Assembly: GCF_021560175.1 (NCBI RefSeq) | Contig: NZ_CP091110.1 | Coordinates: 2,842,001 to 2,906,000, forward strand | Source of the DNA: Neobacillus drentensis | Lineage (GTDB): Bacteria > Bacillota > Bacilli > Bacillales > Cytobacillaceae | Length of the DNA stretch: 64,000 bases | Direction: 5' to 3' | Shown: positions 24,875-32,916 of the stretch, in pieces | How positions within the stretch are numbered: the stretch's first letter is position 1 | How the letters are laid out: every line of letters begins with the position of its first letter | The notes under the pieces: model-generated | What the model saw: only the letters and a program-made list of their open reading frames with translations | Database searches by the model: none | What the model was told of the DNA's origin: nothing | Translations under genes and position numbers: made by a program

Positions 24875-26566
24875 ATGGAAAAGAAATGGTGGAAGGAAAG
24901 TGTAGTGTATCAAATCTATCCGTTGAGTTTTAAGGATTCAAACGGCGACGGTATTGGGGATCTACAGGGAATTATTTCAAAACTTGATTATTTAAAGGAC
25001 TTAGGTATCGATGTCATTTGGATTTGCCCTATTTATCAGTCACCCAATCACGATAACGGCTACGACATCAGTGATTACCGGGCCATTATGAAGCAGCTCG
25101 GGACGATGGAGGATTTTGATGAACTGCTAGCACAAGCTCATGAACGGGGGCTTAAAATTATAATGGACTTGGTTATAAACCATACATCGGACGAGCATCC
25201 ATGGTTTATTGAGTCTCGTTCTTCTCTCGATAATCCTAAACGGGATTATTATATCTGGAGAAAAGGGAAGAATGGCGGGCCGCCAAATAATTGGGAATCC
25301 TATTTTAGCGGATCGGTTTGGGAATATGATGAAACGACGGATGAGTACTATCTGCACCTGTATACGAAAAATCAGCCAGACCTAAATTGGGAAAATGAAA
25401 ATGTCATCAGAGATGTGGAGGAGATGGTTCGCTGGTGGCTGGATAAGGGTGTTGACGGATTCCGTATGGATGCCATTGCACACATAGTCAAAGCTGAAAA
25501 TCTTCCAGATGCTCCTAATCCAAACAACCTTCCCTATGTGAGGGCCTACTCATTATTTTCCAACCTAGAAAAGGTACATACGCTGCTTCGAGATTTAAAT
25601 GATAAAGTATTGTATCAGTATGACATCATGACTGTGGGTGAAACCTCCGGGCTCGGTCCTGAGCAGGCGTTAAACTATATTGGTAACGAACGGCATGAAT
25701 TGAATATGGTGTTCCAATTCGAGCATATGCTGCTGGATTCTGCTACAGGAGGAACCGGTAAATGGGAGCTGACGCCCTGGAATTTGCTCGATTTAAAAAA
25801 CATTATGAGTAAATGGCAGACAGTCCTTCACGAAAAAGGCTGGAACGCCAATTATCTTTGTAATCATGATCAGCCTCGCTCCGTTTCCCGCTTCGGAAAC
25901 GATGGTAAATATCGAAAAGAATCCGCCAAAATGTTAGCGACCTTCCTATTAACCCTAGAAGGAACCCCATATATCTATCAAGGGGAGGAAATTGGGATGA
26001 CAAATCCTCAATTCCAATCGATTCAGGACTATCGGGACATTGAGACGCTTAACTATTACCAACAGGCTGTCGAGTCCGGGACTCCAATTGATACAATGAT
26101 GGAGGCGATTTGGAAAAAAAGCCGGGATAATTCGCGTACTCCCATGCAGTGGGATGATTCCCATGCCGCAGGATTTACGACGGGGACGCCCTGGATTATG
26201 GTAAATTCTAATTATCAGGAAGTCAATGTTCAAGAAGCGCTAAAGGATGAAAATTCAATCTATCATTATTACCGAAAGCTCATTGCTTTGAGGAAAAATC
26301 ATGAGGGGTTAGTGTATGGAGAGTATAAACTGTTGTTGCCTCTTGACCCGAATCTCTACGTTTATACTCGTAATTTTGAAGAAGAAGAGTTTTTGATTAT
26401 CTTGAATTTCTTTGATCGAACGCCTGAATTTACATTGCCCGAAGAATTGAGCAGTCTTTCAGCGGAGCTGTTACTTTCAAATTACAAGGTGGAGAAAGAG
26501 GATTTGCACGAAATAACCTTCAGACCTTATGAAGCACGAATTTATAAATTAAAGAGCAGGGAATAA
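24875..26566 (+). CDS. malL: GH13 alpha-glucosidase (oligo-glucosidase type)
   Basis: 563 residues, full length for GH13 subfamily 31. It releases glucose from the non-reducing ends of short alpha-glucans in the cytoplasm. Catalytic residues: nucleophile Asp199 in GFRMDAI, acid/base Glu256 in TVGETSG, transition-state Asp332 in CNHDQPR. The N-terminal WWKESVVYQIYPLSFKDS and GDGIGDLQGI are typical. The residue after the nucleophile is Ala200; in this subfamily Val there goes with alpha-1,6 activity and Ala/Thr with alpha-1,4, so a maltase-like preference is inferred. No sugar transporter or regulator is adjacent. ATG after AAGGGGGAATCTCAAACG. The symbol is by family resemblance. Confidence 0.88.
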   Translation: MEKKWWKESVVYQIYPLSFKDSNGDGIGDLQGIISKLDYLKDLGIDVIWICPIYQSPNHDNGYDISDYRAIMKQLGTMEDFDELLAQAHERGLKIIMDLVINHTSDEHPWFIESRSSLDNPKRDYYIWRKGKNGGPPNNWESYFSGSVWEYDETTDEYYLHLYTKNQPDLNWENENVIRDVEEMVRWWLDKGVDGFRMDAIAHIVKAENLPDAPNPNNLPYVRAYSLFSNLEKVHTLLRDLNDKVLYQYDIMTVGETSGLGPEQALNYIGNERHELNMVFQFEHMLLDSATGGTGKWELTPWNLLDLKNIMSKWQTVLHEKGWNANYLCNHDQPRSVSRFGNDGKYRKESAKMLATFLLTLEGTPYIYQGEEIGMTNPQFQSIQDYRDIETLNYYQQAVESGTPIDTMMEAIWKKSRDNSRTPMQWDDSHAAGFTTGTPWIMVNSNYQEVNVQEALKDENSIYHYYRKLIALRKNHEGLVYGEYKLLLPLDPNLYVYTRNFEEEEFLIILNFFDRTPEFTLPEELSSLSAELLLSNYKVEKEDLHEITFRPYEARIYKLKSRE

Positions 26567-26597
26567 AATCTCACGAGATAGGATTGATGATAAAACG

Positions 26598-26627
26598 GAA
26601 GCCAAATTTGGCTTCTGGTTATTTTTA
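26598..26627 (+). terminator. Terminator of the alpha-glucosidase gene
   Basis: Perfect 18-base palindrome GAAGCCAAATTTGGCTTC, then TGGTTATTTTT. Confidence 0.75.
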
Positions 26628-26719
26628 GTGAAAGAAATTCAACTATCCTAAAGGATATTAGGGTGTGTCAGGTGAATGTTAAAGTGGACTTATTTTTTTA
26701 CTAAAGGAGTGTTAGATTA

Positions 26720-27571
26720 ATGAAAATTGGTTTTATCGGTTTAGGAACGATGGGGCTTCCAATGGCAAAGAATTTGCTGAAAAATGGGTATGAACTAACG
26801 GTTTTTAATCGTACCAAAGAGAAAATGGATCTTCTCAAGGCAGAGGGGGCCATCCTTGCTGGTTCTCCTAAGGAAGTTGCCTTAAAAAGTGATATGGTTT
26901 TTACGATGCTTACGGCCGATGCGGCTGTAGAGGAAGTAGTGCTTGGTGAAAATGGGATTGTTTACGGTGCCCATCCAGGTTTAATCGTGATTGATTCTAG
27001 TACGATCTCACCATCTACAAGCAAAAAGTTGGCAAAGGAACTTTCACATCGTGAAGTGGATATGCTTGATGCTCCGGTTACAGGCAGTGAACCGCAAGCC
27101 ATTGAGGGAATTCTTACCTTTATGGTAGGGGGTAAAAAAGAAATTTTTGAAAAATGTATGCCTTTGTTTTTAGCGACAGGACAAGGTGCTTATTATATGG
27201 GGGAAAATGGGAAGGGCTCCTATACGAAGTTAGCTAATAATACTATGTCTGCCATTAATCTACTTTCGTTCACTGAAGCGGTCACAATGGCAACAAAAGC
27301 TGGCATTGACCCGGAAATCTTTGTTAAGGTCGTCAATGGCGGAGGAGCTAGAAGCGGCCAAGTCGATAATAAGGCACCCAAGATTTTAAATCGCGATTTT
27401 ACACCACACTTTATGACAAATTTAATACATAAAGATCTTGGTTTAGCAACGGATGTAGCAAAAGAATTAGAAGTTTCAGCGCCTGTTCTCGCCATAGTAA
27501 AAGAAATCTTTCAAATGGCTAAAGCAAAAGGATATGGTTCAGAAGATATGAGCGCCGTCATTAAATGCTAA
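26720..27571 (+). CDS. ykwC: Beta-hydroxyacid dehydrogenase family protein, YkwC-like
   Basis: 283 residues, ATG after TAAAGGAGTGTTAGATTA. The NAD(P)-binding Rossmann motif is GFIGLGTMGLPMAKNLLKNG at residues 4-23, with NRT at 30 suggesting NADP preference. The substrate loop DAPVTGSEPQAIEG and the catalytic lysine in GSYTKLANN (Lys170, Asn174) place it with 3-hydroxyisobutyrate dehydrogenase, tartronate semialdehyde reductase and B. subtilis YkwC. It reduces or oxidises a short 2- or 3-hydroxy acid; which one is open. Single gene ended by a terminator. Confidence 0.88.
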   Translation: MKIGFIGLGTMGLPMAKNLLKNGYELTVFNRTKEKMDLLKAEGAILAGSPKEVALKSDMVFTMLTADAAVEEVVLGENGIVYGAHPGLIVIDSSTISPSTSKKLAKELSHREVDMLDAPVTGSEPQAIEGILTFMVGGKKEIFEKCMPLFLATGQGAYYMGENGKGSYTKLANNTMSAINLLSFTEAVTMATKAGIDPEIFVKVVNGGGARSGQVDNKAPKILNRDFTPHFMTNLIHKDLGLATDVAKELEVSAPVLAIVKEIFQMAKAKGYGSEDMSAVIKC

Positions 27572-27643
27572 GAAGAGTGGGCTGGGGTTACAGTTGAAAA
27601 AGTAAAATAAATTGCCAATCCCAGAAGATCACCTATAATTTTT

Positions 27644-27672
27644 ACGTCATCCTAACCGGTGACGTTTTTTTA
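27644..27672 (+). terminator. Terminator of the YkwC-like gene
   Basis: ACGTCATCC pairs with GG-TGACGT around TAACC, T tract behind. Confidence 0.8.
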
Positions 27673-27724
27673 TTAACCATATTCAAGTATAAGGAATATG
27701 ATAAAAAAAGTGAGGTGAATAGGT

Positions 27725-27898
27725 ATGTCCGATTTTACTCCAGGCTCTTATGTAACTGCTCATTTTATTGACGGGACAGCGGTAGAATTTAAACTTATTT
27801 CTTTACATGTTACTTATTTTGTAGGAATAAATAGCTTTGGGCATACGGTTTTAATTCCTTTTGATAATGTTAAGTATTTAGAAAGCAAAGCGCTCTAA
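27725..27898 (+). CDS. Small beta-rich protein, 57 residues
   Basis: ATG 27725 with GTGAGGTGAATAGGT upstream, stop TAA at 27896. The protein alternates short strands (YVTAHFIDGTAVEFKLIS, HVTYFVGINSF, HTVLIPFDNVKYLE). The GTAVEFKL and final VLIPFDNVKYLE strands recall the small Sm/SH3-like barrels, but similarity is by pattern only. No family name. Its terminator-like region precedes the protease-nuclease gene. Confidence 0.6.
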   Translation: MSDFTPGSYVTAHFIDGTAVEFKLISLHVTYFVGINSFGHTVLIPFDNVKYLESKAL

Positions 27899-27972
27899 GG
27901 AAGAGAAGCGTTTTTCTTTTTTTTATTTATCCAGAACGTTTGTTCGTGTATAATAAGGGTAATAAAGAAATG

Positions 27973-28026
27973 GGGGATGACCGCGATTGCTATCGCGTTC
28001 GAGACAGTATGAAGTGACAGATCCCC
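27973..28026 (+). other. Structured leader-like element before the protease-nuclease gene
   Basis: GGGGAT (27973-27978) can pair with ATCCCC (28021-28026), enclosing a perfect hairpin CGCGAT-TGCT-ATCGCG (27982-27997). In the same place ATG 27977 after GGGG reads an 11-codon peptide MTAIAIAFETV. It ends about 60 bases before the start of the fusion gene. It may be an attenuator, a structured 5' leader or a degenerate dispersed element; T tract is weak (TTTATAA). Confidence 0.4.
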
Positions 28027-28089
28027 TTTATAATGCCGGAGTAAATAAAGATGTAGAGGGATTTTTATTAATATTTTAGGAGGGAGAAT

Positions 28090-29868
28090 ATGTCTATTAT
28101 ACGGTTTAAAGATTTTCAAAAATTTAATCAGGACCTTGTAACTAGTCAGCAACAACAAGCACTAAAGCGTTATATTGAACGTTCAAATGAGCGAGAACGA
28201 ACGGATGATAACCAAAATCGTAAGTATCCATTGGAAATGGATACACCAGAGAGAATTTCTGCTCGAAAGAAAATGATAAACCCTCGGGATGGACTAGCTT
28301 TGGAACGGATATTTGGGGAGAATGATTTGTTTCCTATTTCTTATTTTGAAGCAGGGCTTAAAGCAGCGAAGCCTGTCTGTAGAATTGAGGTACGTGATAG
28401 AATAGGCCGAATTCTTGGATACGGCACTGGTTTTCTTGTTTCTTCCAATCTATTACTAACAAATAATCATGTAATAGAAAACGAGGAATCTGCTCTTTTT
28501 AGCGCTGCACAATTTAACTATGAAATGGATTTTGATCAAAAGGAACGTCCGATTAAAAGCTTCCGATTAAAACCTACTATGCTTTTTATTACAGACCAGA
28601 AGTTAGATTTTACTTTAGTAGCCATTGAAGAGACCTCAGCAGATGGATCGAAATCCAGTGATTTTGGATTCTTACCATTACTTCCTCAAAAAGGGAAGGT
28701 TTTACTTGGTGAATATGTATCCATTATTCAGCATCCATCTGGTGCCCCAAAAGCTGTAGCCTTTAGAGAAAATAAAATTACGGATGTCTTTGATGATTAT
28801 ATTCATTACTCAACTGATACGCAGCCGGGATCTTCCGGTTCTCCCGTTTTTAACGATCAATGGATAGTAGTGGGTCTGCACCATGCAGGTGTTCCAGATC
28901 CCAATGATACTACTAATTACATATCCAATGAGGCTATCAGAATTAGTAGTATTTTAAAATTTGTTATGGAACAGAGTGTCAATTTAAGTGATGGAAAGAA
29001 AGCGTTAATTGATGGGATTGTAGCTAATAGGGAAGGCATTGATACAAAAACGGAAGAATGGCATGATGAATTTTCGACTGGTTATGATACTAAATTTCTT
29101 GGCGACAACTATGAAGTTCCTCATCCAAGATTTCCTTCTGACCTTAAAGGGGACATCGTAACACAGAGGAACGGTGACACTGTGTTAAATTATACACATT
29201 TTTCAATCGTGATGAGTAAGTCCAGGCGTCTAGCCTACTATACTGTAGTGAACATTGATGGAAAAAGATTAGTGAACATTGGTCGTGAAAATAACTGGAC
29301 GTTTGACCCACGTATTGAAGAAGAATATCAGTGCGGGCCAGAACTTTACGATAATAATGATTTTGATAGAGGACATCTCGTCCGCCGAAGAGATCCTGTA
29401 TGGGGAGATAATGCTGATCAGGCAAATAAGGATACATTTCACTATACGAATTCTTCTCCACAACATAAAGATTTAAATCAGAAAACATGGTTGGATTTAG
29501 AAGATTATATCTTAGAAAATGCTGATAAATTGAATTTGAAAGTTACCGTGTTTACAGGTCCAGTATTTCGGGATGACGATATAATCTATCGAAATGTTAA
29601 AATACCTGCAGAATTTTGGAAAGTTGCTGTTATGGTTAAGGAAAATGGGGAACTATCTGCGACTGCCTATTTGCAAACTCAAAAAAATTTACTCGATCAT
29701 TTGGAATTTGCCTATGGAGAATTTAAAACTTATCAAGTAAAAGTTTCAACTATTGAAAACTTAACTGGCCTCGACTTTGGAAACCTAAGGAATCATGATC
29801 CATTGGAACGAATTGAAATCACCGCAGCAGGTCGCATTATTAATAATTCTAAAGATATACTTATGTAA
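28090..29868 (+). CDS. Trypsin-like serine protease fused to DRGH (NucA/EndA-type) nuclease
   Basis: 592 residues, ATG after TTTTAGGAGGGAGAAT. Three parts are visible. Residues 1-85: charged, helical, Gln-rich segment with no signal peptide. Residues 90-300: chymotrypsin-like protease with the triad His127 (LLTNNHVIE), Asp173 (KLDFTLVAI) and Ser249 (TQPGSSGSPVF), closest in pattern to the trypsin-like domains of bacterial V8/glutamyl-endopeptidase relatives. Residues 360-575: beta-beta-alpha metal nuclease with DRGHLVRRRDP (catalytic His429), YTNSSPQHKDLNQKTW (metal-ligand Asn463) and FTGPVF. The nuclease family cuts DNA and RNA without sequence preference and is normally exported; this protein has no export signal, so it probably stays in the cytoplasm with its nuclease held in check, perhaps until the protease domain acts. 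It stands alone, apart from a structured leader. Known as a domain pairing in bacteria, but its role is not established; defence or programmed cell death is inference. Confidence 0.85.
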   Translation: MSIIRFKDFQKFNQDLVTSQQQQALKRYIERSNERERTDDNQNRKYPLEMDTPERISARKKMINPRDGLALERIFGENDLFPISYFEAGLKAAKPVCRIEVRDRIGRILGYGTGFLVSSNLLLTNNHVIENEESALFSAAQFNYEMDFDQKERPIKSFRLKPTMLFITDQKLDFTLVAIEETSADGSKSSDFGFLPLLPQKGKVLLGEYVSIIQHPSGAPKAVAFRENKITDVFDDYIHYSTDTQPGSSGSPVFNDQWIVVGLHHAGVPDPNDTTNYISNEAIRISSILKFVMEQSVNLSDGKKALIDGIVANREGIDTKTEEWHDEFSTGYDTKFLGDNYEVPHPRFPSDLKGDIVTQRNGDTVLNYTHFSIVMSKSRRLAYYTVVNIDGKRLVNIGRENNWTFDPRIEEEYQCGPELYDNNDFDRGHLVRRRDPVWGDNADQANKDTFHYTNSSPQHKDLNQKTWLDLEDYILENADKLNLKVTVFTGPVFRDDDIIYRNVKIPAEFWKVAVMVKENGELSATAYLQTQKNLLDHLEFAYGEFKTYQVKVSTIENLTGLDFGNLRNHDPLERIEITAAGRIINNSKDILM

Positions 29869-29952
29869 GTAACTATAAGACCAGTAACTATAAAGCCTTA
29901 ATGGATGCGATACTTCGTAATGAAGGTCGCTTGTTTTCTTTTTCATAAATAT

Positions 29953-30002
29953 GATTGTGAAATGTTGCACTTAAACTATAGGGCATGTTAGTGGAACAAG
30001 GA
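29953..30002 (+). repeat. Left block of the dispersed element
   Basis: GATTGTGAAATGTTGCACTT with AAACTATAGGGCATG and TTAGTGGAACAAGG. It follows a weak hairpin at 29901-29938 that ends the fusion gene's transcript. No right block follows directly. Confidence 0.6.
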
Positions 30003-30095
30003 TAAGGATTTTTGTGGCAAGCTAGTATAATAAGATTAGTGTATGAATGTTGTTCTTGAGAATTCATTTTGTATTTCGGAAGGGAAGGGAGTCCA

Positions 30096-30341
30096 TTGAG
30101 AGTAATCATGGAATTCATTCGTATTATCGTAATCCTTCTTATTCTTGGTGGTTTAAAGGGAGCTTTCTTAAAATTTATATATACGAGCTTTGGAATAAAT
30201 GTAGATAATGCCAATGGTCCTTGGCTAGTTGGATTATCAATCCTGATTTTACTATTTGTATTGTATAGAAACAAACTCCAATTTTCTGGATTTTACAAAG
30301 GATCTGGTAAGGTAAAACTCTCGAAAAAAGTTAGTATGTAG
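30096..30341 (+). CDS. Two-helix small membrane protein, 81 residues
   Basis: Start TTG 30096 with GAAGGGAAGGGAG upstream; a farther TTG at 30069 has no such site. Helices near residues 5-28 and 41-60 and a basic C-terminus (KGSGKVKLSKK). No family recognised. Confidence 0.6.
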   Translation: MRVIMEFIRIIVILLILGGLKGAFLKFIYTSFGINVDNANGPWLVGLSILILLFVLYRNKLQFSGFYKGSGKVKLSKKVSM

Positions 30342-30380
30342 CTAATTTCTTGTTCAGTAATAATGATAATTTTAGCCCCT

Positions 30381-30412
30381 TACTTCAATTAACTTGCAGG
30401 TTAGCTAAAGTA
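30381..30412 (+). repeat. Right block of the dispersed element
   Basis: TTACTTCAATTAACTTGCAG with GTTAGCTAAAGTAGG. Confidence 0.5.
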
Positions 30413-30474
30413 GGACCTTTCATTATAACAATCGAATAAAGATAAAATAAAACTGTCTTTCTGGAGAGGCGGGG

Positions 30475-30729
30475 TTGATTTTGTTAACCAAAATTTTAAA
30501 GATGTTGTCAATTTTGAGTGGATTAACATTGTTATCTTATGTTGTATATAGTTGGAAGGATTATTCGGATAAAAGTTTTTTAACTATGCAAATGCTTATG
30601 GTGAGTATGTTTATTTTTGGAGGAATAGATAATTTATTCAGTGAGCAAAAGTCAATGAAGATGATGGGGATTTTATACTTTGTAGTAGCTATCTTTATCA
30701 CATTTGTTTCGATTAATAAATATGCATGA
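30475..30729 (+). CDS. DUF3953-like small membrane protein
   Basis: 84 residues, TTG start 30475 after GGAGAGGCGGGG. Three helices; the part SFLTMQMLMVSMFIFGGIDN followed by a charged turn and a final helix ending FVSINKY matches the DUF3953 pattern. Function unknown. Confidence 0.65.
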   Translation: MILLTKILKMLSILSGLTLLSYVVYSWKDYSDKSFLTMQMLMVSMFIFGGIDNLFSEQKSMKMMGILYFVVAIFITFVSINKYA

Positions 30730-30769
30730 GCGGTACTTTGGAGTGATTTGAACTTTTTTGTTAATTCGC

Positions 30770-30803
30770 TATTATGCTAATGGGGCAGGTTACTTCAGGA
30801 AAG
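30770..30803 (+). repeat. Right block of the dispersed element
   Basis: ATTATGCTAATGGGGCAG with GTTACTTCAGGAAAG. A weak hairpin (GGGCCTTTTTAGC) region follows up to 30866. Confidence 0.55.
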
Positions 30804-30867
30804 AATTCCAGTAACGAATACTAGCCCCTACCGTACAACCAAAGCAAGGGCCTTTTTAGCAACAGGT

Positions 30868-31158
30868 TTAAGTTGAAGCGGAGGAAAAGGCTATTATTAT
30901 CATGATTGTTAACACAAAATAACCAAATCCAATCTCTTTATTTTTGTCCCCCAATATTTTACATAGCCGGCTTTCAATCAGCTGGTTAAGAATTAGTAAA
31001 GCAATTAATAAAGGAATAAGTATTAATGGGTTATTTCTCACGAGATTATAATCAAAAAACTGGATAGCCGTAAAAACAAAAAAATAAGATATTAATCCAC
31101 TAATATTTCTGGAACCTCGTTTAAAAAGCCATCTAACTAACTGTTTTATTTGATTCAA
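30868..31158 (-). CDS. Membrane protein, 96 residues
   Basis: ATG on the minus strand with AAATGGGGATTATTTTTTG upstream. Three helices separated by charged loops (RWLFKRGSRN, SRLCKILGDKNKE). No family recognised. Confidence 0.6.
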   Translation of the reverse strand: MNQIKQLVRWLFKRGSRNISGLISYFFVFTAIQFFDYNLVRNNPLILIPLLIALLILNQLIESRLCKILGDKNKEIGFGYFVLTIMIIIAFSSAST

Positions 31159-31260
31159 AAAATAATCCCCATTTCTGCTATTGTGTATTTATTAATATAT
31201 GTATTTATAATATGAAAATGGATAGGACATCCAGGACACTGCTTGTTCCCATACCTTATT

Positions 31261-31302
31261 TCTTATTAAGCTAAAGGAGCAGCATTAGTTCAACAAAATA
31301 TC
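31261..31302 (+). repeat. Right block of the dispersed element
   Basis: TCTTATTAAGCTAAAGGAGC and AGCATTAGTTCAACAAAAT. Rest of the gap 31159-31372 shows nothing. Confidence 0.5.
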
Positions 31303-31372
31303 AATTAATAGAGGATTTTTAGCTTTCATAAAGAAAGAATAAGTAATTAAGTAGTGAGGGGATGAAGGAAAT

Positions 31373-31885
31373 TTGTCAACAAGTAACAATATCATTCAGA
31401 TAATGCCTTGGGAGGATAATGACCTTGATTTACTTTTTCGTTTAAACACTCCAGAAATGATGCAGCATCTTGGAGGTTCAGAGAGTAAAGAGCAGATTTT
31501 GAAACGACATAAACGCTATCTTGAGCTTGGTAATAGAGGACGTATGTTCAGCATTATATTGTCGCCAAAATTAGAAACAGTAGGTTCTGTGGGTTATTGG
31601 CAAACTACTTGGAATAATAAAAGTGTTTATGAAACTGGATGGAGCGTTCTACCCTCTTTTCAAGGGAAAGGAATAGCTACAAAAGCAGTAAAGTTAGCAA
31701 TAGAAGAAGCAGCTAATGAGAACAAATATAAATACATTCACGCATTCCCATCGATTGATAATCCTGCTTCTAATGCAATCTGTCGGAAGCTTGACTTTCA
31801 GTTTATTTCTGAATGCAAATTTGAATATCCTCCAGGAAGCTTTATGCGGTGCAATAATTGGCGTTATAAATTAATTGGACAATAG
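31373..31885 (+). CDS. GNAT-family N-acetyltransferase
   Basis: 170 residues, TTG start with GAGGGGATGAAGGAAA upstream. It shows the GNAT fold of the RimJ/RimL type: LDLLFRLNTPEMMQHLGG at the start, YETGWSVLPSFQGKGIATKA (acetyl-CoA-binding motif A, Q-G-K-G-I-A) near residues 84-103, and NPASNAICRKLDFQF near 126. It transfers acetyl from acetyl-CoA to an amine of unknown identity. No partner gene. Confidence 0.88.
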   Translation: MSTSNNIIQIMPWEDNDLDLLFRLNTPEMMQHLGGSESKEQILKRHKRYLELGNRGRMFSIILSPKLETVGSVGYWQTTWNNKSVYETGWSVLPSFQGKGIATKAVKLAIEEAANENKYKYIHAFPSIDNPASNAICRKLDFQFISECKFEYPPGSFMRCNNWRYKLIGQ

Positions 31886-31915
31886 CTGATTTTTCAGTTC
31901 TTAATTTTCAAAAAA

Positions 31916-31970
31916 ATTTGTGAAATGTACTTAATCTTACAGGTGCTTTGGTTCAGGATGATGTGATCGC
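31916..31970 (+). repeat. Left block of the dispersed element, joined to a gene fragment
   Basis: ATTTGTGAAATGTACTTAAT and CTTACAGGTGCTTTGG, then a piece of the central hairpin (GTGATCGCTGCGTGG). The Amj-like fragment begins inside it. Confidence 0.55.
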
Positions 31971-32256
31971 TGCGTGGTCATTTTTCCCACTAATGTCATC
32001 TGGAATTATTAATGGTATAGCTACTATTTTATTAATCTTGTTTATTGACCCTAAAGCTTCAGTGTTAGCTGATAGAGTGATGAAAAATCCAAGTCAGCAT
32101 ATTTATTTAAAAAGTTATTCATTGACTATGATTAGTTCAAGTTTGTTGGGGACAATTGGTGCTCAGATCTTGTTTATTCCTGCTGCATATTATGTAGCTT
32201 GGTTTGCAAAGTGGATTTTAATCTTACTTAATTTATGTCTATTCTTTTTTAAATGA
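31948..32256 (+). pseudogene. C-terminal fragment resembling lipid II flippase Amj (DUF2837)
   Basis: The frame from TTG 31948 (102 codons) has no ribosome site and its first 12 codons belong to the dispersed element. The rest, three helices with GIINGIATILLILFIDPKAS and SSLLGTIGAQILFIP, resembles the C-terminal third of Amj-family membrane proteins, normally about 260 residues. It looks like a 5'-deleted remnant. It overlaps by four bases the ATG at 32253, but translation of the next gene more likely begins at 32268. The family match is by memory of the pattern. Confidence 0.45.
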
Positions 32257-32267
32257 GGGTGAATTTA

Positions 32268-32819
32268 ATGATTATCAATCAAAAACTATTTTATATTAAA
32301 GATTTAAACTATACGATTAGACCTGCTAATAAAAGCGATGCAACAAAATTATCTGAATTAAGGCTAAAGATTGATGGTGAATCCGAAAATATGGACAGAG
32401 AAAAGGGAGAGGACTATATTGACCCGGCACGATTTGCAGAAATGATTGAAACCGATACCAACCACGCGAAAAACTTGTTTTTAGTTGCGGAACTAGATGG
32501 CAGATTGATTGGTTATTCTAGATGTGTAGGTAATGATTTAAAAAGATTTGTACATAAAGCGGAATTTGGATTAGGTGTGCTGAAGGACTACTGGGGTTAT
32601 GGGATTGGAAAAAATTTAATGAAAGAAACCATTTCCTGGGCTGATAGGATCGGTATTAAAAAAATAGTATTATATGGAGTCCTTGAAACAAACGAAAGAG
32701 GCATTGAACTATATAAAAAACTCGGATTTGAAATAGAGGGTTTAATGAAAAAAGATAGAATCCTCTCAGACGGAAAATACTATAATACCTATATAATGGC
32801 CAGATTTAATGAATGTTAA
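32268..32819 (+). CDS. GNAT-family N-acetyltransferase
   Basis: 183 residues from ATG 32268 with GAGGGTGAATTTA upstream; the in-frame ATG at 32253 overlaps that site. Acetyl-CoA motif A is LGVLKDYWGYGIGKNLMKET near residues 103-122, followed by NERGIELYKKLGFEIEGLMK. The pattern and the ending DGKYYNTYIMA fit the YesJ/phosphinothricin-type GNATs. Substrate unknown. Confidence 0.88.
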   Translation: MIINQKLFYIKDLNYTIRPANKSDATKLSELRLKIDGESENMDREKGEDYIDPARFAEMIETDTNHAKNLFLVAELDGRLIGYSRCVGNDLKRFVHKAEFGLGVLKDYWGYGIGKNLMKETISWADRIGIKKIVLYGVLETNERGIELYKKLGFEIEGLMKKDRILSDGKYYNTYIMARFNEC

Positions 32820-32916
32820 GAACCTTCAGCTTCTTAAATTCGTTACTGTTCGAATCCCGACAGGATACTATAAATTTCTGACTTAGATGTCTGTTTAGAC
32901 CAAAGTAGGAGGAAAA

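Noticed and set aside
27961..28030. tRNA-like stretch upstream of the fusion gene
   Set aside because: It has stems but no cloverleaf, no anticodon arm or TTC arm at correct distance.
29144..29488. 114-codon minus-strand frame
   Set aside because: Lies inside the nuclease domain of the fusion gene in the opposite direction; shadow.
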